Positions 35,930 through 45,300 of a stretch of 64,000 nucleotides of DNA are shown one piece after another. Each line of letters starts with the position of its first letter. The stretch's first letter is position 1. The notes below the pieces were generated by a model. That model was not told the DNA's origin and searched no databases. It worked only from the letters and a program-made list of their open reading frames with translations. A program made the position numbers and the translations under genes. Source of the stretch: Parahaliea mediterranea (lineage in GTDB: Bacteria > Pseudomonadota > Gammaproteobacteria > Pseudomonadales > Halieaceae); contig NZ_JAFKCZ010000018.1 of assembly GCF_017255185.1 (NCBI RefSeq), positions 1-64,000 on the forward strand. The letters run 5' to 3'.

Positions 35930-37479
35930 GTTCGACAACCCACATTTGCCAAGTTCTCACGAATGCGCATATCGAGTGCTTGGCCCTGAGCCATCTGCTC
36001 TTCCAATTCGGAAGTCAGCTTTGCCATCTTCTCCTCAAACGGCACCCCGTCATCGTCCTCATCGGGAATTCCAACATACCGCCCCGGTGTCAGCACATGG
36101 TTGTGCTTCAGCACTTCCTCCAGTGAGGCGGCCTTGCAGAATCCCTTCTCGTCCTCGTACCCGCCGTCTTTGTTACGCCAGGCGTGGTAGGTGTCCGCGA
36201 TGCGAGCGATGTCCTCGTCGGCGAAGTCCCGATTCCGGCGGGTAATCATCTCGCCCATATTGCGAGCGTCGATAAACAGCACCTCATCCTCCCGCTTGCG
36301 GAAGTTGTGGTTCTTGCGGTCCCGGGAGATAAACCACAGGCAAGCCGGTATGCCGGTGTTGTAAAACAACTTGTCCGGTAGGGCCACGATGCAGTCCACC
36401 AGTTTGGCTTCGACGATGGCCCTGCGGATGTCACCCTCGCCGCCGGAGTTGGAGGACAGTGAGCCGTTGGCCAGCACCAGCCCCAGCGTCCCGGTAGGGG
36501 ATAGGTGATAGATCATGTGCTGCATCCAGGCAAAGTTGGCGTTGCCGGTGGGCGGCACACCGTACTGCCAGCGGGGGTCGTCGCGCAGCAGCTCACCGGA
36601 CCAGTCGGAGTCGTTGAAGGGAGGGTTGGCGATTATGAACTCGGCCTTCATGTCCTTGTGGGCATCGTTGAGGAAGCTGCCCTCGCCGTTCCAGCGCACG
36701 TTGGAGCCGTCGATGCCGCGGATGGCCAGGTTCATGCGGCACAGGCGGTAGGTGGTTTGGTTGGACTCCTGGCCGTAGATGGAGATGTCGTCGATGCGCC
36801 CCTGGTGGGCCTCCACCAGCTTCTCGGCCTGCACGAACATGCCTCCGGAACCGCAGCAAGGGTCGTACACGCGCCCCTTGTAGGGCTCCAGCATGTTCAC
36901 CAGCAGCTTAACGATGCTGACGGGGGTGTAGAACTGGCCGCCCTTCTTGCCCTCGGCGGCGGCGAACTCGCCCAGGAAGTATTCGTACACGCGCCCCAGC
37001 AGGTCTTGGCTTCTGGCCTTGGCGTCACCCAGGGCGATGGTGGCGATCAGGTCGATCAGGGCGCCCAGGCTGGCCTTGTCGAGGTTCTGGCGGGCGTACT
37101 GTTTGGGCAGCACCCCCTTGAGGGTGGGGTTCTCTTTCTCGATCGCGTCCATGGCCTCATCTACGTCTTTACCAATCTCGGGGAGCTTGGCGCGGGCCTG
37201 CAGATGGCTCCAACGGGCGTTGGCGGGGACGAAGAACACCCGCTCGGCGCGGTACTCGTCCGGGTCTTCGGGGTCCGCCCCCTCGTACTCACCTTCACCT
37301 GCGGCCAGCTTGGCGTGCAGCTCCTCAAAGGCGTCGGAGATGTACTTGAGGAAGATCAGGCCGAGTACAATGTGCTTGTACTCGGCGGCGTCCATGTTCT
37401 TGCGCAGCTTGTCTGCGCTTTTCCAGAGGGTTTTCTCCAGCGGCTCCACGGCCTTCTCGGCCTTGGGTTTTCTCGCCAT
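35926..37479 (-). CDS. hsdM: Type I restriction enzyme, M (methyltransferase) subunit
   Basis: This 517-residue HsdM is an N6-adenine methyltransferase that methylates the host target together with HsdS. Motif I for S-adenosylmethionine is [14 protein letters not shown] near residue 215 and the catalytic motif IV is [10 protein letters not shown] near residue 290. The N-terminal helical bundle ([20 protein letters not shown]) is also typical. It is first in the hsdM-hsdS-hsdR operon. Its promoter region lies between 37480 and 37519 or further upstream; no clear promoter was found. Confidence 0.95.
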   Translation of the reverse strand: MARKPKAEKAVEPLEKTLWKSADKLRKNMDAAEYKHIVLGLIFLKYISDAFEELHAKLAAGEGEYEGADPEDPDEYRAERVFFVPANARWSHLQARAKLPEIGKDVDEAMDAIEKENPTLKGVLPKQYARQNLDKASLGALIDLIATIALGDAKARSQDLLGRVYEYFLGEFAAAEGKKGGQFYTPVSIVKLLVNMLEPYKGRVYDPCCGSGGMFVQAEKLVEAHQGRIDDISIYGQESNQTTYRLCRMNLAIRGIDGSNVRWNGEGSFLNDAHKDMKAEFIIANPPFNDSDWSGELLRDDPRWQYGVPPTGNANFAWMQHMIYHLSPTGTLGLVLANGSLSSNSGGEGDIRRAIVEAKLVDCIVALPDKLFYNTGIPACLWFISRDRKNHNFRKREDEVLFIDARNMGEMITRRNRDFADEDIARIADTYHAWRNKDGGYEDEKGFCKAASLEEVLKHNHVLTPGRYVGIPDEDDDGVPFEEKMAKLTSELEEQMAQGQALDMRIRENLANVGCRT

Positions 37480-37519
37480 GGGTGGTGGTCCTTAGACGTT
37501 CTTGGGCAAAGCCGGTAGC

Positions 37520-38029
37520 TTAAAGACTTTCGGCAACCCGGTCAGCTTTCTCCTGCAGGCGGTCAATTTTTCGCCGCTCGGAGTCGATCTTGGACTGGTA
37601 CTGATGGTTGATGGCCTGCATTTCCGAGGAGATGCTCTCCTCCCAGGTGGCACCGGCCAGGTTGTTGTTGGCGTAGCGTTTTTTGTTCTTGAGGGCGGCG
37701 ATTTTTCGGTCGCGTTCTGCCTCGAGGCTCTCAATCCGGTCTTCGCGTCGGTCGATCTCACGCCGGGCTTCTCGCAGCGTGTTGGAGGCTTCTATCTTGT
37801 CCCAGGTGGATGGGCCATCAGCGGGCGCTGTAGGGACTCCTGGGGCGGCTGCTGTGGTTCCTCCTGTGTGCTGAGGGCCTGACACCGAGCTGGTCTCGGC
37901 ATCGTCGCCACAGGGGCGCTGGCTGAAGATGGGTTGGCCCCATTTATCCTTGCACTTGTAGAACTGGGTTTGGGCGGACGCAGTGCTGGCCAGGGTGGCG
38001 AGCAGTATCAGGGCGAATCCATGCCTCAT
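37520..38029 (-). CDS. DUF4124-domain exported protein with coiled coil
   Basis: This 169-residue exported protein has a signal peptide at residues 1-19 ending in STASA. The DUF4124 domain follows (QFYKCKDKWGQPIFSQRPCGDDA), with its two conserved Cys residues. Residues about 80-165 form a charged, heptad-rich helix (REIDRREDRIESLEAERDR). The function is unknown. It sits between hsdM and the tRNA-Phe gene, inside the duplicated ends, so it may be cargo of the island or an older resident. Confidence 0.8.
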   Translation of the reverse strand: MRHGFALILLATLASTASAQTQFYKCKDKWGQPIFSQRPCGDDAETSSVSGPQHTGGTTAAAPGVPTAPADGPSTWDKIEASNTLREARREIDRREDRIESLEAERDRKIAALKNKKRYANNNLAGATWEESISSEMQAINHQYQSKIDSERRKIDRLQEKADRVAESL

Positions 38030-38189
38030 GTGTCATTCTCCGGAATTTCCCAGCCGGAAATGGTGGCTAGATGAGCGCAACGACGCAACGTCGGGTAGGT
38101 AAAACTGTGAACTGGATGGCTTTTGGGCGCCGTTGGTTACGGATGGATGCCCGTCCCCCGTTAATGGGGTAGAGCCGGCCGGCGTCCCG

Positions 38190-38241
38190 GGGCCGACACA
38201 CGGTGTCGGCCCACAAAAAAGCCCCGTCACGGACGAGGCTT
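38190..38241 (-). terminator. tRNA-Phe terminator with an adjacent perfect hairpin
   Basis: Downstream of tRNA-Phe on the minus strand, AAGCCTCGTC and GACGGGGCTT form a stem followed by a T-run (38241-38215). Next to it, GGGCCGACAC-ACG-GTGTCGGCCC at 38190-38212 is a perfect 10-bp stem. The first is a standard intrinsic terminator; its near-copy lies at 29152-29179. Confidence 0.75.
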
Positions 38242-38255
38242 CTTCTTAATAAAGA

Positions 38256-38331
38256 TGGTGCCCGGAGACAGAATCGAACTGCCGACACGGGGATTTTCAA
38301 TCCCCTGCTCTACCAACTGAGCTATCCGGGC
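38256..38331 (-). tRNA. tRNA-Phe (anticodon GAA)
   Basis: The 76-nt sequence folds as a standard tRNA. The acceptor stem is GCCCGGA / TCCGGGC, the D-arm GCTCAGTTGGTAGAGC, the anticodon stem-loop GGGGATTGAAAATCCCC with GAA in the loop, and the T-arm contains GTTCGATTC. CCA is encoded. It is probably the integration site of the restriction island: its last 14 bases recur at 29191-29204. Confidence 0.95.
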
Positions 38332-38408
38332 GGAGGTTGCGCTGGGCGCGAGGGGGCGTATTAAACCCGCCAGCGCGGGCTGAGTCAAGGGCTGGCGGTG
38401 TCGAATAC

Positions 38409-38681
38409 CTACTCCGAGGGCGGAACGTAGCCCTCGGCCTTGTCGTAGTCCTCGCCGGCGAGAAACTTGTCCATTTCCTGCTGCAGGTACTTGCGCGCCT
38501 CGGGGTCCATCAGGCTGAGCTGTTTCTCGTTGATCAGCATGGTCTGGTGGTTCTGCCATTCCTGCCAGGCCTGTTTGGACACGTTGTCGAAAATGTCCTG
38601 GCCCTTGGGGCCGGGGTAGGGGGGCGCGTCGAGGCCTTCCAGTTCCTTCTGGTATTTCTTGCAGAAAACGGTGCGGGGCAT
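38409..38681 (-). CDS. yggX: Fe(2+)-trafficking / oxidative damage protection protein
   Basis: This 90-residue YggX protects iron-sulfur clusters and labile iron under oxidative stress. The conserved opening [15 protein letters not shown] with its Cys, and PYPGPKGQ followed by [14 protein letters not shown], identify it clearly. It lies 45 bp downstream of mutY on the same strand, the usual arrangement in gammaproteobacteria, so the two are likely co-transcribed. Confidence 0.95.
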   Translation of the reverse strand: MPRTVFCKKYQKELEGLDAPPYPGPKGQDIFDNVSKQAWQEWQNHQTMLINEKQLSLMDPEARKYLQQEMDKFLAGEDYDKAEGYVPPSE

Positions 38682-38726
38682 GGTGTCTGTCCTGGTTGTG
38701 TCGTGCCGGATGTCAGTCGGGCTGTA

Positions 38727-39773
38727 TCAATCGAGAGCGGCCAGCAGTCGGGCCACCGGGGCCGCGAGGCCCACCCTGGCGGGTTGCGCCCTGTTATACC
38801 AGAGCTGTTGATCGCTGGCCATGACCGCGCCCGGGGTGGCCGGCAGCCTGGCCAGTACCGGGGTGATGTCCAGGTGGTAGTGGCTGAAGGTGTGGCGGAA
38901 GGCCGCCCGCGGCTCGATCGCCGCCGGCGCCAGGCCCCAGCGGTCCGCGCAGGCCGCGGTCACGTCCGCGGTGTTCTCCAGCTCGGGAAAGCACCACAGT
39001 CCGCCCCAGATACCGGGCGCCGGGCGCTGTTCGAGGAACACCTCGCCGCTGGGGGCCAGGGCCAGGAGCATCACCGTGTCGCGCACCGGCAGCGGTTTGC
39101 GCGGCTTCTTGCCGGGGAATTCCGCCTGCCGGCCTTGTTCCCGGGCGCGGCAGTCGCCCGCCACCGGGCAGGCGCCGCAGTCCGGTTTGCTGCGGGTGCA
39201 GAGGGTGGCGCCGAGGTCCATGATGGCCTGGGTGTAGTCGGCGCAGCGCTTGTCCGGGGTCAGGCGCTCCGCCAGCGCCCACAGCTCGCGCTGTACCGGG
39301 GTCTTGCCCGGCCAGCCCGCCACCGCACCGTGGCGCGCCAGCACCCGCTTGACGTTGCCGTCGAGGATCACCGCCCGGCGGCGGTGGGCGATGCTGACGA
39401 TGGCGCCGGCGGTGGAGCGGCCGATGCCGGGCAGCTCGGCCAGCGCGTCCACCGTGTCGGGAAACTCGCCGCGGTGGTCCGCGCAGACGGCGATCGCGGC
39501 CTTGTGCAGGTTGCGCGCGCGGGCGTAGTAGCCCAGGCCGGTCCACAGGTGCAGCACGTCGTCGATCGGCGCCGCCGCCAGCGCCTGTACCGTGGGAAAG
39601 GCCGCCATGAAACGCTCGAAGTAGGGGATCACGGTGCCCACCTGGGTCTGCTGCAGCATGATTTCCGACACCCACACCCGGTAGGGATTGATGTCGCGCT
39701 GCCAGGGCAGGTCGTGGCGGCCGTGCTGGTCGAACCAGGCGAGCAGGCGGGTGGCGAAGGCGGTTTTGGGCAT
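38727..39773 (-). CDS. mutY: A/G-specific adenine DNA glycosylase
   Basis: This 348-residue MutY removes adenine mispaired with 8-oxoguanine. The helix-hairpin-helix ELPGIGRSTAGAIVSIA carries the motif near the catalytic Asp, which lies in VILDGNVKRVL. The 4Fe-4S cluster ligands are C-x6-C-x2-C-x5-C in CTRSKPDCGACPVAGDC. The C-terminal MutT-like domain (residues about 230-345) reads 8-oxoG. The ATG at 39773 was chosen; a much longer frame runs upstream antisense to the SDR gene and is not coding. Upstream of yggX. Confidence 0.95.
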   Translation of the reverse strand: MPKTAFATRLLAWFDQHGRHDLPWQRDINPYRVWVSEIMLQQTQVGTVIPYFERFMAAFPTVQALAAAPIDDVLHLWTGLGYYARARNLHKAAIAVCADHRGEFPDTVDALAELPGIGRSTAGAIVSIAHRRRAVILDGNVKRVLARHGAVAGWPGKTPVQRELWALAERLTPDKRCADYTQAIMDLGATLCTRSKPDCGACPVAGDCRAREQGRQAEFPGKKPRKPLPVRDTVMLLALAPSGEVFLEQRPAPGIWGGLWCFPELENTADVTAACADRWGLAPAAIEPRAAFRHTFSHYHLDITPVLARLPATPGAVMASDQQLWYNRAQPARVGLAAPVARLLAALD

Positions 39774-39930
39774 GGTCGGGGCGCTTGATTGTGGAGGCCG
39801 CCACGGTAGCGCCCGGCGATGGTTTTGGTCAATGGACCAGCGGCCGGCAATCCTCCATATGGAGTAGGAGCCGCCCGGGCCGCCGGGGTAAGCTTGGGCT
39901 CGTTTATCTACATCTACGGAGAATAAAGTG

Positions 39931-40698
39931 ATGGCAAGATTGGAAGGCAAGGTCGCCCTCGTTACCGGCGCCGCCCGCGGCATGGGCGAGGCCACCGCGC
40001 GCCTGCTGGTGGAGCAGGGCGCCAGCGTGGTGCTGGCGGACGTGCTGGACGAGCCCGGCCGCAAGGTGGCCGAAGAACTCGGCGACAAGGCGCTGTTCGT
40101 CCACCTGGACGTGACCGACAAGGCCCAGTGGCTGGCCGCGGTCGAGGCCAGCGCGCAGTTCGGCACCCTCAACGTGCTGGTGAACAACGCCGCCATCCTG
40201 ATCCACAAAACCATTGTGGATACCTCAGAAGAGGACTTCCTCAACGTGGCCCGGGTCAACCAGTTGGGGGTATTCCTGGGCATGCAGTCGGTGTTCGAGA
40301 CCATGAAAGCCGGCGGCGGTGGCTCCATCGTCAATGTGTCGTCTATCGATGGCTTCCAGTCCAAGAATTCCCTGGTGGCCTATTCCGCCAGCAAGTGGGC
40401 GGTGCGCGGCATGACCAAGACCGCCGCGCTGGAGATGGGCAAGTACAACATCCGGGTGAACAGCGTGCACCCCGGCGGCGTGTATACCGACATGCACGGC
40501 AAGGACTTCATCACCCGCGAGCAGGCCGACGCCAGCTACACCCACCAGGCCCTGCCCCGGGTGGGCATGCCCCACGAGGTGGCCGCGGTCACCGCTTTCC
40601 TGGCGGGCGACGAAGCCAGTTTCAGCACCGGCTCGGAGTTCATGGCCGATGGCGGCTGGAACGCGGGCACGATATTCGACACCCTGCCCCAGCTGTAA
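39931..40698 (+). CDS. Short-chain dehydrogenase/reductase
   Basis: This 255-residue classical SDR has the cofactor motif [12 protein letters not shown] near residue 12, an acidic residue after strand 2 (LADVLDE) favouring NAD(H), the structural motif NNAA, and the catalytic Ser and Y-x3-K in NVSSIDGF and [10 protein letters not shown]. It resembles the 3-alpha/20-beta-hydroxysteroid dehydrogenase type, but the substrate is not fixed. The ATG at 39931 has GGAG nine bases upstream and is preferred over a GTG one codon earlier. It is monocistronic with its own terminator. Confidence 0.85.
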   Translation: MARLEGKVALVTGAARGMGEATARLLVEQGASVVLADVLDEPGRKVAEELGDKALFVHLDVTDKAQWLAAVEASAQFGTLNVLVNNAAILIHKTIVDTSEEDFLNVARVNQLGVFLGMQSVFETMKAGGGGSIVNVSSIDGFQSKNSLVAYSASKWAVRGMTKTAALEMGKYNIRVNSVHPGGVYTDMHGKDFITREQADASYTHQALPRVGMPHEVAAVTAFLAGDEASFSTGSEFMADGGWNAGTIFDTLPQL

Positions 40699-40707
40699 GC
40701 TCCTCGC

Positions 40708-40738
40708 GGGGGCGCCACCGCGGCGCTCCCGTCTTTTT
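40708..40738 (+). terminator. Intrinsic terminator after the SDR gene
   Basis: GGGGGCGCC (40708-40716) pairs with GGCGCTCCC (40722-40730) with one mismatch across a 5-nt loop, followed by GTCTTTTT. It starts 10 bp after the SDR stop. Confidence 0.65.
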
Positions 40739-40742
40739 CGCG

Positions 40743-40771
40743 GTGAATTTGCCGCCCCTTTCTTCTATAAT
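40743..40771 (+). promoter_or_regulatory. Candidate hisB operon promoter
   Basis: A perfect TATAAT at 40766-40771 stands 82 bp before hisB, just after the preceding terminator. The hexamer 17 bp upstream, GTGAAT at 40743-40748, matches the -35 consensus at three of six bases. Position supports it as the operon promoter. Confidence 0.45.
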
Positions 40772-40853
40772 GGCCGGCTTTTTGGGCCCCCTGGCGCCCG
40801 TGAATGCCCCCGGTAAGCGGCGGCGCGGAGAGAGCGTGGACGTGGAGAAGACA

Positions 40854-41447
40854 ATGGCCGAGCGCAAGGCGACGGTAAGCCGCAATACCCTGGAAACCCA
40901 GATCACCGTGACGGTGAACCTGGACGGTTCCGGCCTGGCGAAATTCGACACCGGCGTGCCCTTTCTGGACCACATGATGGACCAGATCGCACGGCACGGC
41001 ATGATGGACCTGGAGGTCGACGCCAAGGGCGACAACCATATCGACGACCACCACACGGTGGAGGATATCGGCATCACCCTGGGCCAGGCGGTGGCGAAGG
41101 CGGTGGGCGACAAGAAGGGCATCCTGCGCTACGGCCACGCCTACGTGCCCCTGGACGAGGCCCTCTCAAGGGTGGTGGTGGACTTCTCCGGCCGCCCCGG
41201 CCTGGAGTTCCACGTGCCCTTTACCCGTGCCGCCATTGGCGCCTTCGATGTCGACCTGTTCCACGAGTTCTTCCAGGGCTTTGTCAACCACGCCAACGTG
41301 ACCCTGCACGTCGACAACCTGCGCGGCGTGAACAGCCACCACCAGGCGGAGACCGTGTTCAAGGCCTTCGGCCGCGCCCTGCGTATGGCGCTGTCGGCCG
41401 ACCCGGCCATGGCCGGCATCACACCGTCCACCAAAGGGGTGTTGTAA
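40854..41447 (+). CDS. hisB: Imidazoleglycerol-phosphate dehydratase
   Basis: This 197-residue stand-alone HisB carries out the sixth step of histidine synthesis. The manganese-binding motifs are visible: [40 protein letters not shown] and [16 protein letters not shown]. There is no fused phosphatase domain, unlike the E. coli bifunctional protein. It leads a hisB-hisH-hisA-hisF block with a 5-bp gap to hisH. The ATG at 40854 begins [12 protein letters not shown], the natural N-terminus. Confidence 0.96.
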   Translation: MAERKATVSRNTLETQITVTVNLDGSGLAKFDTGVPFLDHMMDQIARHGMMDLEVDAKGDNHIDDHHTVEDIGITLGQAVAKAVGDKKGILRYGHAYVPLDEALSRVVVDFSGRPGLEFHVPFTRAAIGAFDVDLFHEFFQGFVNHANVTLHVDNLRGVNSHHQAETVFKAFGRALRMALSADPAMAGITPSTKGVL

Positions 41448-41452
41448 GGCCC

Positions 41453-42100
41453 ATGCAACGGGTAGCGGTAATCGACTATGGCATGGGCAACCTGCACTCG
41501 GTGGCCAGTGCCCTGGAGCACGTGGGCGCCGGCGAGGTGCATGTCACCTGCGAGGCCGCGGAGATACGCGCCGCCGATAGGGTGGTCTTCCCCGGGGTGG
41601 GCGCGATCCGCGACTGCATGGCGGAGATCCGCCGCCTGCAGTGCGACGAACTGCTGCGCAGCGCCCTGACCGAGCAGCGCAAGCCGGTGCTGGCGATCTG
41701 CGTGGGCATGCAGGCCCTGCTCAGCCGCTCCGAGGAAAACGGCGGCGTGGACTGCCTGGATATCATCCCCGGGCAGGTGAAGCACTTCGGCCAGCCCCTG
41801 CATGACACTGACGGCCAGCGCCTCAAGGTGCCGCACATGGGCTGGAACGAGGTGCGCCAGACCCGGGCGCATCCCCTGTGGCAGGGTATCCCCGACAACA
41901 GCCGCTTTTATTTCGTGCACAGCTACTATGTGCACGCCGACGACCGCGCCCTGCAGGCCGGCGCCCTCAATTACGGGGTGGAGGCCGACGCGGCCCTGGC
42001 CCGCGACAACCTGTTCGCTGTGCAGTTTCACCCGGAAAAGAGCCACACCGCCGGGCTGCAACTGCTGCGCAATTTCCTGGAGTGGAACCCCGCATGCTGA
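41453..42100 (+). CDS. hisH: Imidazole glycerol phosphate synthase, glutaminase subunit
   Basis: This 215-residue HisH hydrolyses glutamine and passes ammonia to HisF. The catalytic Cys is in [10 protein letters not shown] near residue 84, and the His-x-Glu pair in [11 protein letters not shown] near residue 196. The usual Gly-rich oxyanion strand [10 protein letters not shown] is present. It overlaps hisA by 7 bp. Confidence 0.96.
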   Translation: MQRVAVIDYGMGNLHSVASALEHVGAGEVHVTCEAAEIRAADRVVFPGVGAIRDCMAEIRRLQCDELLRSALTEQRKPVLAICVGMQALLSRSEENGGVDCLDIIPGQVKHFGQPLHDTDGQRLKVPHMGWNEVRQTRAHPLWQGIPDNSRFYFVHSYYVHADDRALQAGALNYGVEADAALARDNLFAVQFHPEKSHTAGLQLLRNFLEWNPAC

Positions 42101-42828
42101 TTATTCCCGCCATCGATCTCAAGGACGGCCAGTGCGTGCGCCTGCGCCAGGGCCTGATGGAGGACAGCACCGTGTTCTCCGACGACCCGGTAGCCATGGC
42201 CCGCCGCTGGGTGGACGCCGGCTGCCGCCGCCTGCACCTGGTAGATTTGAACGGCGCCTTCGCCGGTGAACCGGTGAACGGCGAGGTGGTCACCGCTATC
42301 GCCGCGGCCTACCCCGACCTGCCGGTGCAGATCGGCGGCGGCATCCGCGACCTGGCCACCATCGAGCATTATGTGAAGGCGGGTGTGAGCTATGTGATCA
42401 TCGGCACCAAGGCGGTGAAGGAACCCGCGTTTGTCGGCGAGGCCTGCCGCGCTTTCCCCGGCAAGGTGATCGTCGGCCTGGACGCGAAGGATGGCCTGGT
42501 GGCCACCGACGGCTGGGCGGAGGTCTCCGAAGTCAAAGCCACCGACCTGGCGAAACAGTTCGAGAGCGACGGCGTGTCCGCCATCGTCTATACCGACATC
42601 GCCCGCGACGGCATGATGCAGGGGGTCAACGTGGAGGCCACCGTGGCCATGGCCCGCGCCTCCAGCATCCCGGTGATCGCCTCCGGCGGCATCACCAACC
42701 TCGACGACATCCGCGCCCTGAGCGCGGTGGCCCACGAGGGCATCTGCGGCGCCATTACCGGCCGCGCGATCTACGAGGGCACCCTGGACGTGGCCGAGGC
42801 CCAGAAGCTCTGCGACGAGGCCGCCTGA
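42094..42828 (+). CDS. hisA: ProFAR isomerase (HisA)
   Basis: This 244-residue (beta-alpha)8 barrel isomerises ProFAR to PRFAR. The two catalytic Asp residues lie in [10 protein letters not shown] (residue 8) and in [10 protein letters not shown] or [12 protein letters not shown] in the second half. Phosphate-binding loops GGGIRD and SGGIT are present. The ATG at 42094 lies inside the end of hisH, and the TGA stop overlaps the hisF ATG (TGATG). Confidence 0.96.
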   Translation: MLIIPAIDLKDGQCVRLRQGLMEDSTVFSDDPVAMARRWVDAGCRRLHLVDLNGAFAGEPVNGEVVTAIAAAYPDLPVQIGGGIRDLATIEHYVKAGVSYVIIGTKAVKEPAFVGEACRAFPGKVIVGLDAKDGLVATDGWAEVSEVKATDLAKQFESDGVSAIVYTDIARDGMMQGVNVEATVAMARASSIPVIASGGITNLDDIRALSAVAHEGICGAITGRAIYEGTLDVAEAQKLCDEAA

Positions 42829-43601
42829 TGGGGCTGGCCAAGCGCATCATTCCCTGCCTCGACGTGGACAACGGCCGCGTGGTGAAGGGCGTGAACTTTG
42901 TCGGTATTCGCGATGCCGGCGATCCGGTGGAAATCGCCCGCCGCTACAACGAGCAGGGCGCTGACGAGATCACCTTCCTCGATATCACCGCCAGCCACGA
43001 GGGCCGCGACACCACCGTGCACACGGTGGAGCAGATCGCCGAGCAGGTGTTCATCCCCCTCACCGTGGGCGGCGGCATCCGCAGCGTGGAAGACATCCGC
43101 ACCATGCTCAACGCCGGGGCCGACAAGGTCAGTATCAATACCGCCGCCATCGTTGATCCCGAGCTGGTGCGCCGGGCCTCGGAGCGCTTCGGCGCCCAGT
43201 GCATCGTGGTGGCGATCGACGCCAAGCGGGTGGCGGACGTGGACGGTGCGCCGCGCTGGGAAATCTTCACCCACGGCGGCCGCAAGCCCACCGGCATCGA
43301 CGCGGTGGCCTGGGCGCGCAAAATGGCCGAGCTCGGCGCCGGCGAGATCCTGCTTACCAGCATGGACCGGGACGGCACCAAAAACGGCTTCGAGCTGGGC
43401 GTCACCCGCGCCATCACCGACGCGGTGGACATCCCGGTCATCGCCTCCGGCGGGGTGGGCAACCTCGACCACCTGGTCGACGGCGTCCTCATCGGGGGTG
43501 CCGACGCCGTGCTGGCCGCCAGCATCTTCCACTTCGGCGAGTACACCGTGCCCGAGGCCAAGGCCTATATGGCGGAGCGCGGGATCGAGGTGAGGCTCTA
43601 G
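42828..43601 (+). CDS. hisF: Imidazole glycerol phosphate synthase, cyclase subunit
   Basis: This 257-residue HisF forms imidazole glycerol phosphate and AICAR from PRFAR and ammonia. The catalytic Asp residues are in [15 protein letters not shown] (residue 11) and [13 protein letters not shown] (near residue 176). Phosphate loops GGGIRS and SGGVGN are intact. It is the last gene of the block; its end overlaps a convergent gene by 4 bp, so hisI and hisE are elsewhere. Confidence 0.96.
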   Translation: MGLAKRIIPCLDVDNGRVVKGVNFVGIRDAGDPVEIARRYNEQGADEITFLDITASHEGRDTTVHTVEQIAEQVFIPLTVGGGIRSVEDIRTMLNAGADKVSINTAAIVDPELVRRASERFGAQCIVVAIDAKRVADVDGAPRWEIFTHGGRKPTGIDAVAWARKMAELGAGEILLTSMDRDGTKNGFELGVTRAITDAVDIPVIASGGVGNLDHLVDGVLIGGADAVLAASIFHFGEYTVPEAKAYMAERGIEVRL

Positions 43602-43966
43602 TAGCGCCCCTCGGGCCGCAGGGCCTCTTCCACCGGCCGCACCTCGATCGTGCCCAGCCGCGCCGAGGGCCAGCCGGCGGCAATCTCCAGCGCCTCCGCT
43701 TCCGAGGCGACATCGATCAGGAAAAAGCCACCGATCTGCTCCTTGGTTTCGGCGAAGGGGCCATCGGTTACCGCCGGGGTGCCTTTGCGGACCTTAACGG
43801 TGTGGGCCCGGGTGGCGCTTTGCAGGGCGTTGGTGAGCAGCAGTTTGCCCCGCTGCTCTAGCCCGGCCACGTAGTCCAGGGTTTCCCGGCGCAGCTCCAG
43901 CCACTCGTCTTCCGTGAGCGCGGTCAGTGTCTGCTCTTGCTCATAGGCCAGGCACAGGTATTTCAT
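43598..43966 (-). CDS. YCII/DGPF-domain protein
   Basis: This 122-residue protein of the YCII-related, DGPF-type family has the diagnostic segment [21 protein letters not shown] near residue 70. Genes of this type often sit beside ECF sigma factors, but none is here. The function is not established. It may be co-transcribed with the VOC-fold gene upstream (35-bp gap). Confidence 0.85.
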   Translation of the reverse strand: MKYLCLAYEQEQTLTALTEDEWLELRRETLDYVAGLEQRGKLLLTNALQSATRAHTVKVRKGTPAVTDGPFAETKEQIGGFFLIDVASEAEALEIAAGWPSARLGTIEVRPVEEALRPEGRY

Positions 43967-44000
43967 GGTGTTCTCCCGGTTGGCTTATCGCTTATGCGGA

Positions 44001-44408
44001 TCAATTCCGGGGAATCGCCTGCGGGTCCATCCACATCGGTTCCCAAATGTGGCCGTCGGGGTCCGCCAGGCTGCGACTGTACATAAAGCCCAGGTCCTGG
44101 GTGGCGTTGATATCGGCCGTTCCCCCGTTGGCGGCCGCCGCCTCGTTCATGGCGTCCACCGCTTCCCGACTGTCGCAGGCGATGGCCAGCATCACCTCGC
44201 TGGAGGTGGCCGGCGGTATGGGGCGATTGGTGAACGTGCGCCACTTGTCGTGGGTTAGAAGCATCACGTTGATGGCCTCGCTCCACACCATGCCAGCGGC
44301 TGTATCGTCGGTGAAATGTGGGTTGTTCACGAAGCCGAGCGCTTCGTAGAACGACATGGAAGCCTTGAGATCGGTGACGGGCAGATTGACGAAGATCATC
44401 TTGGACAT
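44001..44408 (-). CDS. VOC-fold (glyoxalase-like) protein
   Basis: This 135-residue protein of the VOC superfamily has two beta-alpha-beta-beta-beta halves. The opening MSKMIFVNLPVTDLKASMSFYEALGF and closing SLADPDGHIWEPMWMDP are characteristic. It belongs to the uncharacterised extradiol-dioxygenase-like or glyoxalase-resistance group rather than to glyoxalase I itself. It forms a likely two-gene unit with the DGPF protein. The substrate is unknown. Confidence 0.82.
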   Translation of the reverse strand: MSKMIFVNLPVTDLKASMSFYEALGFVNNPHFTDDTAAGMVWSEAINVMLLTHDKWRTFTNRPIPPATSSEVMLAIACDSREAVDAMNEAAAANGGTADINATQDLGFMYSRSLADPDGHIWEPMWMDPQAIPRN

Positions 44409-44579
44409 GGGGTGTTCTCTCCAGGTGAGTACAATGTGGGTGTTGCGATCACTGGTCGATTGGCCCGGGTGGGATTCGACAACAGTGCCCGGGATAGTTG
44501 AACTTGGACATGTAGGGGCGTGTTCCCGCTCCAGATGAATGATTGTTCGAGCACTGTCCTGGCTCGGGTTTGCGTGTCG

Positions 44580-45059
44580 CTAGCCGGATGCGCGGTGGCA
44601 GCGAATATGCAGTTTATGCACCCGCTCGACGAGGTCCGGGATCGGCCCCTCCACGGTGACTGTGGGGACTATTTCCTGGATCGGCAGCGCGTTGACCGGC
44701 GGGGAGGGGAGGCCGAGCTCAGCCAGCCAGGCCGATAACTGCCCGGTGGAGCTGATATACACAATGCGGCCCAGCCCCGCCCACCCGTGTGCCGCGGCGC
44801 ACATGGGGCAGTGTTCGCCGGAGGTATAAACGACCGCCGCGGCTCTCGCCTCCGGCGTCATGTTTGCCGCTGCCCAGCGGGCGATCTCGAATTCGGGATG
44901 CTGGGTGCGATCGCCGGATACGACCCGGTTGCGCGCCTCCAGCAGAATCTCTCCGTCACCGGAAACGAGTAGCGAACCAAAGGGTTCATCCCCTGCGTCC
45001 AGGGCTTCCCCGGCGAGCTCTATACAGCGATGCAGAAAGGGTGCTTCGGATTCCTTCAT
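44580..45059 (-). CDS. Cytidine/deoxycytidylate deaminase-family protein
   Basis: This 159-residue zinc deaminase has H-x-E in QHPEFEIARWA near residue 54 and the zinc-binding Cys pair in TSGEHCPMCAAAH near residue 84, in the nucleoside deaminase (guanine/tRNA-adenosine-like) style. TadA itself is longer in other motifs, so this is more likely a nucleoside or base deaminase. Its ATG overlaps the stop of a broken acetyltransferase fragment (ATGA). Confidence 0.82.
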   Translation of the reverse strand: MKESEAPFLHRCIELAGEALDAGDEPFGSLLVSGDGEILLEARNRVVSGDRTQHPEFEIARWAAANMTPEARAAAVVYTSGEHCPMCAAAHGWAGLGRIVYISSTGQLSAWLAELGLPSPPVNALPIQEIVPTVTVEGPIPDLVERVHKLHIRCHRASG

Positions 45060-45232
45060 TCGCTGTTCTTTGCACAGTGCAGGTCAACGGCATCGAAATA
45101 CTGCGTGAGAATAAGCGGTTTCAGCGCGATAAGGTCCTCCTCGGCCAGAAAATCGTGGGTCGCCCGAACCGAGGCCTCCCAAATCGCTATGAGCACCTGG
45201 TGATCTGTCTTTTTCGCCTTTTCTATCTTCAT
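45056..45232 (-). pseudogene. Truncated GNAT acetyltransferase (N-terminal fragment)
   Basis: The frame codes 58 residues, with KAKKTDHQVLIAIWEASV followed by RATHDFLAEED, which resembles the first 45 residues of YjaB-like GNAT acetyltransferases. It then stops, before the acetyl-CoA loop. The rest of the domain is absent and the deaminase begins at the same point. It is probably a deletion remnant whose reading frame may now couple translation to the deaminase. Confidence 0.6.
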
Positions 45233-45300
45233 TACCGCCTCAATAGGGAGCCTGGCGCCTGCATAAAGGTACATGCCAGATCAGTTTTCGCCTGATTTTT

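Noticed and set aside
39774..40364. N-terminal extension of mutY
   Set aside because: The frame stays open upstream but is antisense to the SDR gene and unlike any MutY; the normal MutY start is at 39773.
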